Positions 1 through 12,200 of a DNA stretch of 64,000 nucleotides are shown in pieces. This stretch comes from Stratiolaelaps scimitus (Eukaryota > Arthropoda > Arachnida > Mesostigmata > Laelapidae), in NCBI GenBank assembly GCA_019614645.1, contig JABWDB010000008.1:1736001-1800000 (forward strand), written 5' to 3'. The position numbers were made by a program, and so were the translations under genes. Within the stretch, counting starts at the first letter, position 1; each line of letters starts with the position of its first letter. The notes beneath the pieces are model-generated. The model was not told the origin of the DNA. It did no database searches and saw only the letters and a program-made list of their open reading frames with translations.

Positions 1-1135
1 AGGTAGGCTTTGTGGTCTCCGAAATATTCATCCATTACTCGTCAAGAATTAAAACAATGGCCACAAATCAACAACATCGAGCCATTCGTGTTACTGACAG
101 TGTGTCTTATGTTGATCGTTTAGCTGTGGTAAATTGTGCTGTTCCTAGATCGCCCAACTGATAGGCACAACTACGCCGGCGGTGCAAGAACCCGATGAAT
201 ACGCCGGTCGCTCTCATCAAGCGCAATATGTGATTACAGAGAAATGTCAAGAAATTAGCTTACGTCGACGATCGCAGATTGGACAAGATGGCCGGCAGAA
301 ATTACCAGGTGGCTGTCACTTCCAACGGACGACTGATTGGCAGTCTGGAGAAACACGGGTACTTAATTTGAACACGCACTCGAACCGAGCGACAGCGGGC
401 AGCTGTTGGTGGAAGGCGGCTGTTTTCATCATTTACATAGCCAGAGAAAGGGTCAGTATCTCTTTCCCAAAAGATCTGCCGGCGAGGGCCCCGCGTTCGC
501 GCAGTGGAACGCCACATTAGGATCACTGCGGCGGCGGAGAGGGCACTCCCCTGTCATTATGAGGTCCCCAGATACATTCACATGGTTGTGGAACGATTGG
601 ACCGATTGGGTGGATAGCCACTATATTGTTGATTACGTTGAGGGCGTTCGTATTGATACGTGTGGCAGCTTGCTTCGTTCACAAGGCTGCTCTATGTATT
701 ATTGAATGATGACATTTAATTTGCGTGTGAATGTCTTGTACGACATCCCTTATCACTACTATTTTCACAAGATAGTGAGCGTCGTAAGAAGTGCAGTTAT
801 GCTAAACGTGATATTGTATTGTAATATACCTTAACTGAGTTGCGACAAAGTTGCCTACCATGACCTACCATGTTGGAGTGACTTACGCGTGAACCGATTT
901 TGTTTGAAAGGGGATAACTTCACTTTCTACGAAATTCGTGAATAGTCCAATTAAGACGAAGCAGTCCTCAATCGAAATGACTTAACGCTTTTCCGCTGGT
1001 GCTCGTCACCCGTGCGCATTTTCTACAGATTCGGCAAATCTGGCTGATACGCTCAGACGTTAGGCTAGAACGTACTCACGATATCATATAAATATCCTAA
1101 CCACAAGGAGATATCGAGATTTATATGGCAATTTT
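1..1135. other. Intergenic, no gene recognised
   Basis: Short ORFs overlap on both strands here. None has splice context, a recognisable domain or a signal peptide, and I see no RNA gene. It may be the far upstream or downstream flank of a gene outside the window. Confidence 0.4.
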
Positions 1136-1660
1136 GTGTTGATGAGTAGGATTCGTAGTACGAGTTCGCCGGCCAGAACTAGATCTATTCTCACGAAAGC
1201 TTTGTGTCTCGTCATGTCTACGAAGACAACCTTGGGGAGCGTTGCTGAATATATATACACAACTCCACCTGATGCTTGCGCAAGGGCGTCGCAGGGCCTC
1301 GACCCTAAGGGCCTCACTCTCATCCCCTTCCACCGAGGCCAGAACCTCGTTTGGGAGGGCACGATGGTTGACACTTTAGCAGCCTCTTGTGTCAACCACT
1401 ACGCCACCGTTTCCGGTTACACGATATCCCATGCGGAACGGGCCAAGCTACGGAAGTGCGCCGCCCTTCAGGCAACGCACCTCTTTTCCCCATCTTACCT
1501 ACCACGAACCCCCAGGCGCACAGTCAAGGACTAATTATTTTGAAGGAGTACCACAGGCTGATCCGCACCACCAAGAATAAGTGCGCAGGGGCCTTCCTCT
1601 GCAGCGCCTTCCCCTCTCTCTACAGAGAGGCCATCCATAGCAGAGAATATATATATATAA
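1136..1660 (+). mobile_element. Decayed non-LTR retrotransposon (LINE) 3' coding fragment
   Basis: The + frame from 1136 carries a run around 1285-1490 (key pieces GLDPKGLTLIPFHRGQNLVW, then VDTLAASCVNHY, then AERAKLRKCAALQ). This matches the style of the domain after the reverse transcriptase in arthropod LINEs, where a 'PDGLTL.PW..GR.L.WD.T..DTLA' pattern is followed by 'A...K..KY'. After a frameshift, 1600-1645 reads LQRLPLSLQRG, like the LINE C-terminal pattern 'FLLQRLSLAVQRGNA'. The same C-terminal pattern is seen on the minus strand at 17.45-17.6 kb. Frameshifts and the missing reverse transcriptase show it is dead. Family assignment is from pattern memory, not a search. Confidence 0.55.
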
Positions 1661-3053
1661 ACGTGTCAACAGTCCTGTCACACATAACCTCGCAACGTTC
1701 AAATTGTGAACTCAAAGTACCGGGATTATGATCTGTGTTTAGCTAGCATGAATCGGTTTGACAAATTTGGAAGTTGCCCAAAACTGCTACGTGTATCCAC
1801 TAGGCAAAGCCGTATTAGCAGTTTTCACGAAGTATTGCCCTGGGACCGAACCGGACGACGTCGATCGCGAAGTAAAAATGCTCACACAGCAAACACAGAT
1901 AACACAATGATGAGTGAGTTGATGAAATCAAACCTAAGGAGTCGTGTGTGAACCTGAATTCGGGGGCCTGAATTCTCATCTTTATAAATGATGTTACATG
2001 TGAATTTATTAGTCAATTATAAAAGTGGGCGACAATTGTACCCGCAAGAACGTGAAATAGTGGCGTTTCGTTGCTCCCAGTTATTAAATCTCATCGAAAC
2101 CGAGAACCACTTCGCATTTGTTCACGATATCTGCGAGTGTCGATGAATGCTGTACTGACGCCCGCTTCGAATCCTGACGTCCGCTGTTTCTTTGCGATTC
2201 GATTTAATTGAGTATTTCCCCATGAAAGGCAAGGTGAAAATGCTTGGCGCCATTTTTTGCAGACGACTCCCCGCCCCTGTAGCCGCGCGCTGCGGGACTG
2301 TTGGTAAACAGCGCTGTGCTGCGCTAAGTTTCGATTCGTGTTTTACCTGGGCCTTCCTCCTCAAAGTTCAACCAAACTAGTACGCGCTTATGACGTAGTA
2401 CTAACGCCTAGTAATTGTGCTGTTGTGATGCACGGACATCAGACAGTCTGCGACACTGACTGTTTCGTTCGACTCTGGTGAGTGGCAACGGCTCTTGTGG
2501 AAATAGAGATTTGCTCTGATCTCACAGCATTGACTGGGTGCGCAGAGTTCTTCAGACAAAGATACTATAGAGCACTTCGTCGATTTCCGTATACGAGATA
2601 TCGAAAGTCGCTGAAACTGTTGTTTGGCAACTCTCCGTATCAGCTACTTAGCTTTAGTAATAACCGTTTTCGAAGATATACAGATAACACAATGCCAGTT
2701 CGTTGAAATGGGTTTCTAGTATTCGATGAAACCGAACCACAGAATCACAGAATTCATTTGACTTTTGCGTATTCCGTTCTTCAAACACACACACACACAC
2801 GCACAAGTATGGTTTTGTGAAGAACACTTCTCTATTTCTTTGTATGGAACCAAATCAAGCTGACTGAGTGATTCCATTGAAGGCCTGTTTATGAATGGCC
2901 CTGCTAGCACTGTTCAATAAATATATGGATAAAATCGAGGCGTCATGGGATAAATGCTATCGAAAACTTGATTTGTTTTATTTGCTCCGTATTCCTACAG
3001 TGCTATGCTTATTTGCTTGCTAATTCCAGTGACAAACATCGTGGTAACACCAA
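1661..3053. other. Intergenic upstream of CLCC1-like gene
   Basis: No gene is recognised. A short (CA)n tract lies at about 2785-2803. The core promoter and 5' UTR of the CLCC1-like gene should lie in the right-hand part, but no TATA or initiator can be singled out. Confidence 0.4.
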
Positions 3054-6000
3054 ATGAGAGTCGTTTCCTCGATGTGGGATCCTGGAAGGATTTTCGTTTT
3101 GATAACCTGCGCCGCCGCCGTATGCAGGGGGCAACGATCAATTAAAAACTCGCTGCTAGCCGAGCGGAAAGACTGGCTCGACCCAAGCAACCGATTCGAC
3201 GATGCACGCCCGTTCGATGAAATTCACGCCGAGGAACAGCAGCTGCAGCAGGTCGAACCAAACGGGGAAAAGAGTGAATCCACCGCTCCCGGACATGCGC
3301 TCATCGTGCCAGGTATTCGTGTAGCCAAGTAGAATGCCGATGAATATTGGGATGACGATAAAAAACACATTCCGTGTACCACTGTCTCGTATTAACTTTA
3401 TGGCAAAACTACTACTACTCTACTGGTTTGGTCTAAATTTCAGGAAATGAGAAGCATGAAAAACCATTGGGGGTCTGCGAGAGATCGCTGTCAAGGTGCG
3501 AGGCTCAGCTGTTGCGGTATCAGATGACAGCAGATGCCACGAATAATGGAGCCCTTACGGCCGATATGGTCTACCTTCGCAAATGGGTGAAGAGTATCAT
3601 GGTACGTCTTGAAGGTGGATACCTTAACCAAAAAGGTCAGTGCTGTTACCACTGCTAGGTTTTTCTTTTTAATTAGGCGGATTCTACCGTCATGTGCAAT
3701 ATGAACGAACATTACGGCAGGAGCATTTTTACTTTACTAGGATATTTTGCGATGCTCTCATTATTCGCACCGTGAAAGTACAACCTTGATTTTTGCATCG
3801 TGTGGCAAGCAGACACTCCCGGCCGATTGGAGCTATCATTTAGCACGGAGGACATTGAGGAGTTTCGGACATTGCTCAACAAGCTAGACGCTAAATCGGC
3901 CAGCCGAATCAGCTCGAAAATGAACGATCTCGTAGCGAATGCTGAGGTGTCCTTTGACTACCAGGAAAAACCATCGAAATTTCAGCTCTTCTGGCTCAGT
4001 GTGAGGTACGCTGAAGCCGCAGCCGGGCCACAAATTCATATTCAAATGGACACCAGATTGTATTGTAACACAGAGATGAAAAATTAACTATGTAAAGTAG
4101 AATTTTTGAAGTACAATTACAGACGATGAGATCAGAGAGATCATCATCTCGGTAATTGTACTTCAAAAAAACCACAGTAGAAAGTCTCTCGCCGAGGAGA
4201 CTACCCGTCACCCGCTTGTGTCGTCCGTTACACCAGGTACTAGATAGCAGCCCCTCTCACAGGACTTGTCAGGCAGCGGTTGTCTCATCCACACGCCTAC
4301 TCACCAGCCCAGACAATCACGTCCGGCCTTCCCTGCACGACCAGGCACCCCCATGTTTTCCACCGATGTCATCTACCATTGTTGTTGTTTTTTAACGTGA
4401 CATTTTGTTGATATCAATTTTCAGTGATCTCCTCTCGGAGGTGAACCTGCTCAGCGTGATCCGTGTGACGATACTTCTGCTTACGGTTCTATTCGCCGTG
4501 ATCATTTTCACGTCGCGATCTCGAGTGTTCACATTCGGATACGGGCTATTTTTTCTCTTCTGGCTATCCTATTTCTGGTACTGGCAAAACCTCTTGAGGC
4601 GTTCCGAGGCCGATCTGTATCTCATGAATCAGAAAAACCCTTGCGGGGACACTAGGCCATGGTACAATCCGGCGAGGTATATGGGCTCCGACTCCAAAGA
4701 GTGCCAGGAATATCTCCGTAGGCAATTCACGCCCGCCCATATGGAATACTCGCCGATGGAGGTGAGGGGCTAAAGTGGCCGTCGGCACAGTGCATTTGAG
4801 CATCTCAAGCATATGGCACCTAGAAGAGATTCATACGCACATAATCTTCATACATAGAATCACTTTATGGGAACTTGATTGTTTCCCATAACTAAGTAAG
4901 CTACTATATTGTCCTGTCGATCGATTTCGCGAATTTAAATCTTCAATGCATGCTTTGTTGTCGACGTATCTGCCATTTCAGGTACTTCTTCATATGGTGT
5001 CGGAGTACTCATCAAAAGCTATTTCGATGGGTGTTGCAAATCTACTATCGGGGCTGGGTCTGGCTATCAGAGAATTTGCGGACCAACAGTCGTGGTTCAG
5101 CGTCGTGCCGGCTTTTGCGCTGCTCTTTGGTGTGCTTGTGGTTCTAGCGTTTAAGGTAAGCCATCCTGTTGTCCTGACCGTTGATACTTACTCATCAGTT
5201 TGCAGCAAACCTGTCAGATAATAATTGCACGCAATGTCTAGAAATTATACAAGTTTGAACAATTTCTTCGGGGAAAATCCGCGCCATCTGTCATATTGGC
5301 CGAAGCAGGTATGGACAGTCAAGGAGTGACTCATCTCTTGTCACCATAATGCACCATGTTGAAATGATGCCATCATGCTATTCTTGCTCGACTTATTATA
5401 TTTTCTTTTCTATCCAGGCGTCCGGGATGGCCGTTTCGCTTTTCGGCTTTCGAGTGGAAGCCTCAGGCGGCAGAACGCCCGAACATTTTGAACCAATAGG
5501 AACTCCACGAGGACAATATTGCCATGATCGCTCCGAACAGTTTATACTGGATGAAAGCCGGTGTGTCGTTCCAGCGATCCCGAGATACTTGGAGGATTCT
5601 CACACGATGGCGTTCTCGCAAAGCAGACCTCAGGAATACCGGTACTATACATACAGCATATATCTGTATGATATGATATACATATCATAGGCTGATGTTC
5701 TGATTCAGATGCACAGATTCAAATAGCTATTTATTACTGGAACTGCAAATTATCGACGCTCAAGTTCCCGTAAGAGTACTAACAACCGAATCATTACAAC
5801 ACTGTGATATTATTCGACACCTGTTTCTATTATATAGTTAGAATATCAAAATCTATTTACACTGTCAACACAAACGTAGTCATTTTGCCGAATACATTAT
5901 TACATCTTTGTCGAACTTCTTGGCCGAGCTGAGTGATCGAAGTTCGAATTGGATATAATCCACGAGACAGGTTCTGCTTGTCTCGTCGAATTTGACAAAC

Positions 6001-6396
6001 TGAACTAACGCCATGCAACAATGTGTTCAAAACCTTCGCCGAGTCTTCCTGGAGTAGTCCCTATTAGCAAAGCTCACTACAGGACAATAGTAATCGGTCA
6101 TTCTAACGCTGGTCATATATGATGTTATTGCCAGGTTATCCGCAGTAGCTCCTACGGCGATTCCATCTTCATCAGACGGTAGCGGGCTCACAGGGATGCC
6201 ACCACCCTCAAGTAGCACAGTCCTCAGAAGAGTACATCCTGACCGGCCACTAACTGCTCGACCCGCAGGTCAACATGAGCAGTTCCGAAAACGGCCATTT
6301 ACAATGACCAGAGGCGGAGGCGATTCTAATCCGGGAAGAGGCAACGACGACGATGAGCAAGAGTATGACACTGCTCCCGAAAACAACGACCTCTAG
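3054..6396 (+). CDS. CLCC1: Chloride channel CLIC-like protein 1 (CLCC1/MCLC family), ER membrane
   Basis: Seven exons join with consistent phase: 3054-3312, 3444-3614, 3813-4005, 4425-4761, 4982-5155, 5418-5641 and 6135-6396. They total 1620 nt, or 539 aa plus stop, close to the roughly 550 aa of animal CLCC1. The N-terminus is a signal peptide (IFVLITCAAAVCRG). A luminal region follows, with the CERSLSRCEAQLLRYQ segment at about residue 97. Two membrane segments lie in exon 4 (SVIRVTILLLTVLFAVIIF and GYGLFFLFWLSYFWYW) and a third in exon 5 (VVPAFALLFGVLVVLAF). Exon 4 also has the polar NPCGDTRPWYNPARY loop. The tail is disordered and acidic (GNDDDEQEYD). Family knowledge: CLCC1 is an ER anion channel or ER homeostasis protein. 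The donor at 3614 was preferred over the better-looking gtacgt at 3602 because only 3614 keeps frame with exon 3. The 3054 ATG begins the signal peptide. Confidence 0.88.
4103..4169. repeat. Inverted repeat / hairpin in CLCC1 intron 3
   Basis: Arms 4103-4120 and 4152-4169 are perfect 18-nt reverse complements (core GAAGTACAATTAC / GTAATTGTACTTC) around a 31-nt centre that can partly pair (gatgag / catctc). It lies wholly inside the intron. It may be a small MITE remnant or simply an intronic hairpin. Confidence 0.7.
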
Positions 6397-9257
6397 GGAG
6401 CGTCATTTCCAAACTGTTTGTCCATTCGATCTACCTCACGTTGGCGGGGGAACGGGGATTGATGAAGAGTATGTGAGGCACCGTAAGGCTGAAGACTGAT
6501 ATTCCTTCAAGGATACCTCATTGAGTAAGAAGTCAGTCGTTTTCCATAGCGTGTACACACACGCAGGCACATTTCAGGCTGTACGCGAATACTGATTCGG
6601 CGTGCTAAGCGTGTTCGTGTGAATATTGAGATTGAACGAATCACGTTGTCCGCAACAAGGCTTAAGTTTAATATATATATATATATATATATAGCTCTGT
6701 AGAAAAGAATGTTTCTGTCAATGCTGGATCGCTGACGTATGAAAGACGCTTATCGTCAAGCAGTGACGTCGTCTATGAGCGTACTATATTTTGCTTTATT
6801 AATCTTGCGTGATGTCGCCTGCTTGCCAGGTTCATGTAGACTCTCTTCCGAGGATAAGCAAGTAGCTCGAATCTGTCTCGTCGTTCCGAGAGTTCGAGGA
6901 GCGTATCAATATGTGGAAGAGAACACAGTTAAGCCCTATTGTGCTTTCAGTCTTTATGTAGTTCACTGCAAATGGTGCGGTACCTTTGCTTCGGGAGACG
7001 GGCAACTAGAGAACAGAAGAAAAGTATCTCTCTGCAAAACAAAAGAAGAAGAAGAAATGGAGGGCGATTAAGTACGACCACCTTTGAATAGACTGATTAT
7101 ACTACATTGATTGGAAGAAACTTGTTAGGAAGGAGCGGAAGTAGTTTCGAGTTATTCTGTATACATTTCTACGTGTGATCCAACTGGCTGTGTTCGACGC
7201 GATCCGGATGAATGGAAACATTATTTTGTACGGCGATGATAACCAACCTTGTATAGCTTATCCTGTATATAGTGATGTACAAAACGTTGCATGCTCCACG
7301 CGTATAGTAGTAATAATACTAGCAGTACGTATTATTATGTGGGAAAATAAACAGTGTTAAATGTAACAACCTACCAGGCGTCGTCAACACCTCTTCCAGA
7401 TGGTGCGAATGCAGATTATATTCGAATCTCCACTAATGCATATACGCTAATTGACTTGCAGCAGCAAAACGGACTTCTCTATGCGTTATGGCGCGGTATA
7501 ACGTCATAGTATAATATATTGACTTGCCGTTGCTCCTTATGGGAGACATGATATATTAAACATCACCTTGTAAATTTCGTAATGCCGTGGGGAGCACGAG
7601 TGGTTCCGCATTACTGTATGTTGGAAGAAATTCGGTTGAAGGTTCAATTGCTCATAGGTGCGATTATGAATGAGTACAGTTGAAATCATATTGTTGGACT
7701 TGTTTATGCCTGCATTTGGTCACCTCCGTAATTTTTACAGACGTTTCAGATCATACAGTTTTTAGATCTTAGGATGAGTCAGCGGGCTCTTCATCCGGAG
7801 TGATAATGTCACTACATTTTCGCTTAAAACATATCTTCATAATGGACAGCAACCATTGAACATTATTGCTCAGTGATGTGGCGGAACGTACTGTGAAGCA
7901 TATTATTATTATTATTATTATTATCGAAAGGTATTATTATCTGTGCCACTAATTATCATCAGGAACAACTGTAATTGAGACATCTGTAAACTAAATATGT
8001 ATCCAGTCCAAGTACGCCTCTATTCGTTGGTAGTTGTCGCTTCACGAGGCTCGAACCCGCGAGACTTAACCGTACTAGCTGTGTATCAATTATTATCAAT
8101 TTCAAGAAGTAGATCACTATTATTGCGAGAGTTTGTTAAGGGAGAAACTCTTTTATTCAACATAACAACCCACTTTACACATCTCTGTTCAATTATAGCA
8201 CAACATGTGTATGTTAAATATAATGATCGATAACTGTACGTGACTCCATAGCGTTTCTGTTAACGTCCACGCCAGATTATCAGTCTCTTGCGCAGCTCAC
8301 AGAGGCCATGTCAAATCGATCTTCCACGAAAAGCCATTAAGCCCTGAGCAGCTCATGCACAAGGTACACTGTAGAATTACCCGGGGGGCGGCGGGCACCC
8401 TTTAGAGGATCCCGTTGACTTACATTCAACTTCGTTTGCCTGGTAGACCTCTTCAGAGATCCTTCTTAATCCAGCCATATTTTACTATTTGTTACAGTGC
8501 AATGATACTGTGTGTATGACGTGGAAATCAATATTCGTTTGTAGCGGTCCAGTCTGGGACCTTCAGTGACTAACACAAACAGTTGCATGCCCTGCTCATA
8601 TCGAGTAACGGTACTTACTAGGGATAACGATGACGGGCAACAATAGCATACACAACAATCATCCCGGGATCACTGCCGTCTCACTCTTGACAAAAAATAA
8701 GATCGTCTCGTTTTCAACCTATCTAAGCAGCGTCTAATTGATATGGTCCCCATTACGGCAACTCCCTCCATTCTCTCTCAGATTCACGTTGGAGAACGGA
8801 ACCAACTACGTGCCAACTTCTGCCAGCTTTTTACAGAATTGAATTTGATTTTCGTTTTGTTTCTCAAATTTTAATTATTTCACTTCTAATTTGAACTTCG
8901 ATATTTATTTACATGGTTCGCGGAACTGAGCTCGTCGCGCCAGGGTCTGCGCTCCTCGAAAACTCCGCATAGGCAACTCTCGACACCGAACGAATGCAAT
9001 ATATTTTTTTAGGCGACATCGTCAAAATGGTCAAAAGTCCATTTTGCACCTGAAGTATCTATAGATTGCCACTGGCAGATGGCGTTTATGTAGGACAAGT
9101 CACGTTGACCATTTTAATAGTCGGCATTCTCTTGCTTCCCTATTGCAACGGCCACATGTGGAGCTTGGCCTGGCGAACGTCCCGGGAGACGTCGGGGCAA
9201 ACTCTCTGGCGAACGACGGGAGACGTCCTCAAAATTGGAAGTTCGGTTAAGTGTTTC
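6397..9257. other. Intergenic between two convergent genes; (AT)n tract 6671-6693, TTA repeat near 7902-7923
   Basis: This holds the 3' UTR of CLCC1, and of ASTE1 from the other side. An AATAAA on + at about 7344 is a possible CLCC1 signal. A minus-strand AATAAA at about 8904-8909, 350 bp past the asteroid stop, is a likely asteroid poly(A) signal. The ORF at 6739-7071 (110 codons) has no domain and no splice context, so I do not call it. Confidence 0.45.
8035..8075 (-). repeat. Possible tRNA-like B-box remnant
   Basis: On the minus strand a GGGTTCGAGCC box sits in a weak T-arm-like stem, but no A box or anticodon arm can be folded upstream. It is probably a fragment of a tRNA-derived SINE, or chance. 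Confidence 0.2.
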
Positions 9258-12200
9258 TCATGTGTCCCGTTTCGAAAATAAGCGCTGTACAACCTGTGTC
9301 CATAATTGATCAAATTTCTTGTGCACCCGAGAACCCGGTTGTAGATGGTCAGCAAGGTATCGCGACGGCTGGGGTCTGCCATTGAGGTCTTTGTAGAAGT
9401 TGTGTAAAAATACGCCGTTAATCACCTGTAAAATGTTAACCTCGTTACTGAGTTGACCAACAAATACCTGTACGATTCATTGAGCAGCTGAATATCATCG
9501 ATCCTTTACGGCTGCCGGCGATTGATATCTATATCCAGCACGAAATTCCATAATCTATGACGGTGGCGGTGGCATGATGAATCAAGCCAGTGATTGCAGT
9601 GAATGGATTCACCCGCACTGTGTTCGATTTATCCATACGTAGGCGGCCGATCTGAGCTTGAGCTAACGGTGTAGTCGTACCGTATAATATATATATATAT
9701 ATATTTTTTTTCTATGCGAGAGAGCACAGACTAATGAAGCGAAAAGAAAGAATATATACGGCGCCGTGGAACTCACAAGATGAAATTTGAAATTTGTCTT
9801 GAACGCGCCGAGTACTTGGTTCAACGAGTGAATGGCGTCTAGGCAGCCCGTGTACTGATTTGTTTTATGGATGAGTTTGACGTCTAGGCGCTGTCCAGGC
9901 GTTGGCTTTTTGAAGAAGTTTGAGAACCCTTTCACCTAGATTAAACGAAGTCATGTTGGGATCAGTTAGGATGGCGACATACAGACGGCACAAACGCTTA
10001 TTCGCTCCCTATACTTTGTCATATGTAAGCAGAACCGAATTGCTGAGACCACTCATCGTTCAGCTTAAAAATAAGCTTATGCAGACGTGATTTCAACTGC
10101 ATCTTGTTTAACTCAAATCGTTGGATTCATTTGTATCGCTCAATACAATTTTTTGGTTGTTATCAGTGAAACTCGGGAGGTGGCGACCACCCTACACAAT
10201 CATCGTTTCTCTTTACAATATAATCTACTAGGTTGGCTAATAGTTTTCTTCGTTCGTTGTTCAAGCTTCGAAAACCTCGCCTACCTCATTAGGGTAAACC
10301 CGCATCTCTAACAAATAGCTGAGACGTTCCGGGTTGGTTCGTGCTGCTGTCGCTTGCGTCACCAGATGCATTATCATCAATGCCAGACCGAACTGCCATT
10401 CGATCGTGGTGTTTGTAACCTGTCGATAGAATCGACATTTTTAGAACTATTATTTTTTGAAAAAATAGTCCCTTAAAAGGTCGCTTAGGTTGTTCTGCCA
10501 GTATTGTAGTTGATAGCGCAACCTTTTACTGCTACATCACTGGTAACTATTGATTACTTGAACTGAAACGGTAATTTCGTTGTCGCGAGGATGCAGATGC
10601 GTTCCCAATACTCACCAGATACTCCAGCGCGTACAATAGTAATTTTCCCTCCGGTAGCCGAACAAGATCAGCACAATGGACCTTCAGCTGTATGCAGTTC
10701 CTGAAGATGCTCATGCGTTGATCCTTACTCAAATCAGGGATCTCTGATAGGCCAACTTCTCCTGAATTTAGGTGAGAGTTAAGATGTTCAATTTGAAGTC
10801 ATCTCTCTCTCTCTTTCCGTCAAAAACGTTATATATATATATATATATATTACCAGATACTCGTGGGTATATTAAACCTGTACAATACTCCACTTAGCAT
10901 GATATGATATTCACGATAGATTCCATTGAGTCCTACATGACTGCCAGTAACTTTGTTGTTTAAAGACGAGAAACCTACGAAGGGATAATTCAATGAAAGT
11001 CTACACAAAAAATTGACCACAAGTAAACTCGAAACATTCATGACGTTACCATCCGGGAATTCGATATCCTGAAATCGCATATTATGGCCGCTGCGATCTA
11101 ACTCCTGAACCATGTTGGCCTGGCCCTTGAAGACAAGTCCGTACAAACATTTGCGGAGAGGTAGAGATACCTGGAGACACCGACAGTCATGGCAAGATTG
11201 ACGACGGCAGTACAGTAGAGGCTGGTTAGATCATGTACCTTATGAAACCTCTTTCATTCGCGTGCATAGCGAAACGCTCGCCAAGACTAGACACTGCTAT
11301 GTTTGATGCAATCGAGGCGTTTACTAGTTCCAATAAGAATATGTGTTTTTACTACTTGGAATATTTTGCCAAACGGTAAAACCCCAATAAAAAAGAAATG
11401 CCGTGTGAATCGATTCCCATGGAGAGAATTCTCCCATTCGCTCTTGTATAATTTGGTCGGTGATTCAGGTCTTCAGGACGCATACCTCATAGGAGCTGGT
11501 CATGCGAAGAGCTTCAATTTTGACAAAAAGAAAACTGATACCGGTAGCCACCATCGTAATCACCTCTGAGGGAAGTTGGCCGGCTACGAAGCCTTCAACG
11601 ACCCAGTCAGGCATTGGTGCTCCTGTAAAACAACAATTAAACAAACAGTGCATAAATCGATATTAACCTTGGAATATAAACGGTTATAATAATATAATAT
11701 ATCGATCTATGTTTTTAACTATTCCTTCCGAGCTTCTAATCAATTTAAACTTTTTGCCGATCCTATCATAATTTTAAACGTGAGCTTTCGTCAGCGTTTC
11801 TATACGTATACAAGGTCCAGATTTCTCGGCAAATTCACAAAAAACACAATACGAATATTTTTTTTGTGGATACAGGATACCAATGATCCGGCTCACCATT
11901 TCTGTAAGTGACCTTCTCATCCGAAAACTCAGATCGGTATCTTGCGATGCCATCGGTCATTAACTCCTTGAGTTTTTCTCGACGTTCCTTCGGGCTAAAT
12001 CTATAATAAGCGTTCGCAAATTGTTAAGAATCAAATTCATGGCAAAGTCACACCTTTGACAAGCTAAGCATCCAACTAAATACTCTGCTATTGACAACCA
12101 AGAGACGATGGTCGACTTTTGCTAAACACAAGCTATAGGCAACTGGCACTGCATGGAGCCTACGCTGCACTCATCCACTACCCAGTGAATATTGAAAACG

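Noticed and set aside
3602..3607. Strong donor gtacgt for CLCC1 exon 2
   Set aside because: It leaves phase 0, which does not match the exon 3 acceptor. The donor at 3615 gives a continuous frame and a total length divisible by three.
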